Positions 5,563-6,354 of a DNA stretch of 6,354 bases are shown here, in pieces. The stretch is taken from the NCBI GenBank assembly GCA_046262935.1, contig JBHELT010000062.1:1-6354 (forward strand), given 5' to 3'. The notes below the pieces were generated by a model. It saw only the letters and a program-made list of their open reading frames with translations. It made no database searches and was not told the origin of the DNA. The stretch comes from JBHELT01 sp046262935 (GTDB lineage: Bacteria; Actinomycetota; CADDZG01; JAHWKV01). A program made the position numbers and the translations under genes. Positions within the stretch are counted from its first letter, which is position 1. The number at the start of each line of letters is the position of its first letter.

Positions 5563-6354
5563 CTCCGGACGGCCGCCCGGCCCCCGGGGGCCATGATCTG
5601 CCTGTGGGTGGCACCGCCCTCCCAAGCCAGACCCAAGAACATCGTTCCAACCGGCTTTTCTTCCGGCTCGGGACCAGCTTCACCGGTGGTCGAAAGCCCA
5701 ACGTCTGCGCCGGTTCTGGTCCTTGCTCCCTTCGCCATATGGACCGCTACCTCAGCCGAAACGGCGCCATGCTCCTCGATCATCGACGAAGGCACACTCA
5801 AGTCATCGATCTTCACTTCATTGGAGTAGGTGACGTAACCGCCCAACAGGAAGTCCGAAGTGCCTGGGGCGTCTACTAACCGGGAGAGCACCATCCCGCC
5901 GGTGAATGACTCGGCAACCGCAACCGTCATCTTCTTGGCGATCATCATCTCGCCGATCACCCCTTCGAGCGTTTCGTCGTCGACGCCGAATACCAGTTCG
6001 CCAAGCAGTTGGCGGATGGCTACTTCGACAGGTGCGATGGCGCTTTGGGCTTGGTCTTCGATCCCCTTGGCCGAGACCCTGATCTTTACTTCTCCGGCCG
6101 AAGCTAGCAGTGCGATCGTCGCGCCAGAGGCCCCCTGAAGATCGTCGATCACTGGTGCGATCCGATGCGCTAGGTCGGATTCGCCGATGCCGGCTACTTT
6201 CAGCACGCGGGAAACCAATCGCACCTGCCCTGCGAGCGCCGATAGATGCGGCAGAACGAGTTCGCGCATCATGTGCTCCATCTCGGAGGGGACCCCAGGC
6301 ACAGCGAATATCCAAACGTCGCCCTGTTGCAACATCACACCAGGAGCGGTTCCG
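5496..6354 (-). CDS. cinA: CinA, competence/damage-inducible protein with NMN deamidase domain (5' end cut off)
   Basis: The last 285 residues are present; the frame is open through the right edge and starts mid-protein. GTAPGVMLQQGDVWIFAVPGVPSEM is the end of the N-terminal MoCF/COG1058 nucleotide-pyrophosphatase domain, so the apparent starts at 6338 (GTG) and 6335 (ATG) are internal. A middle segment follows. The C-terminal PncC-type domain (about residues 128-283 of the visible part) hydrolyses NMN to NaMN in pyridine-nucleotide recycling. It contains VAVAESFTGG, LGGYVTYSNEVKIDDLSVP, HGAVSAEVA and the GEAGPEPEEKPVGT loop. Two departures from the usual form are seen: Phe where Cys is common in ESCTGG, and no Gly-Gly in the loop, where TGIAGPxGG is usual. 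The catalytic serine remains. The gene overlaps thpR and belongs to the cinA-recA neighbourhood seen in many bacteria. Confidence 0.96.
   Translation of the reverse strand, partial: GTAPGVMLQQGDVWIFAVPGVPSEMEHMMRELVLPHLSALAGQVRLVSRVLKVAGIGESDLAHRIAPVIDDLQGASGATIALLASAGEVKIRVSAKGIEDQAQSAIAPVEVAIRQLLGELVFGVDDETLEGVIGEMMIAKKMTVAVAESFTGGMVLSRLVDAPGTSDFLLGGYVTYSNEVKIDDLSVPSSMIEEHGAVSAEVAVHMAKGARTRTGADVGLSTTGEAGPEPEEKPVGTMFLGLAWEGGATHRQIMAPGGRAAVRRWGTTASLNLLRLFLLGKVDAD

Noticed and set aside
5002..5829. Plus-strand open frame of 275 codons opposite thpR and cinA
   Set aside because: Antisense shadow of two well-recognised genes, with no domain and no ribosome binding site.

Overview
The window is a compact, single-direction gene block. 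All seven protein genes lie on the minus strand, so transcription runs from the right edge to the left. In that order they are cinA (5' end cut off), thpR, recA, recX, rny, spoVS and miaB (3' end cut off). No RNA genes, mobile elements, CRISPR arrays or plus-strand genes could be supported. Sequence is moderately GC-rich (high 50s percent by eye).

Organism: MiaB has an actinobacterial look (the FPSALP stretch, CNNSCTFCIVP around the radical-SAM cysteines). recX follows recA with an ATGA overlap, and the recA promoter carries a Gram-positive LexA box (CGAAC-N4-GTTCG). Together with an rny/spoVS pair, this suggests a deep-branching actinobacterium of the Acidimicrobiia or Thermoleophilia kind. 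The lineage is inferred from recalled family features, not from a search.

Layout. Right part (4933-6354): cinA and thpR overlap and are probably cotranscribed. Middle (3093-4961): recA has a promoter whose spacer contains a perfect LexA palindrome, plus a possible second promoter at the thpR stop codon; recX is translationally coupled to recA. Then a 250-base gap (2843-3092) ends in a strong intrinsic terminator only about 20 bases before the rny start codon, with a possible helix that would hide the rny ribosome binding site. Left part (1-2842): rny, a 167-base gap with a sequence closely matching the Firmicutes sigma-H promoter consensus, spoVS, and miaB.

How they fit together: cinA-thpR-recA is a known arrangement (Deinococcus), and recA-rny-spoVS-miaB resembles the Bacillus subtilis order. 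The block combines DNA repair (RecA, RecX), RNA turnover and processing (RNase Y, ThpR, MiaB) and NAD-salvage/nucleotide clean-up (CinA). The most interesting points are regulatory: the terminator/leader before rny, the sigma-H-like element before spoVS, the LexA-box promoter of recA, and a possible CTG start for thpR. I did not see a novel multi-gene system.
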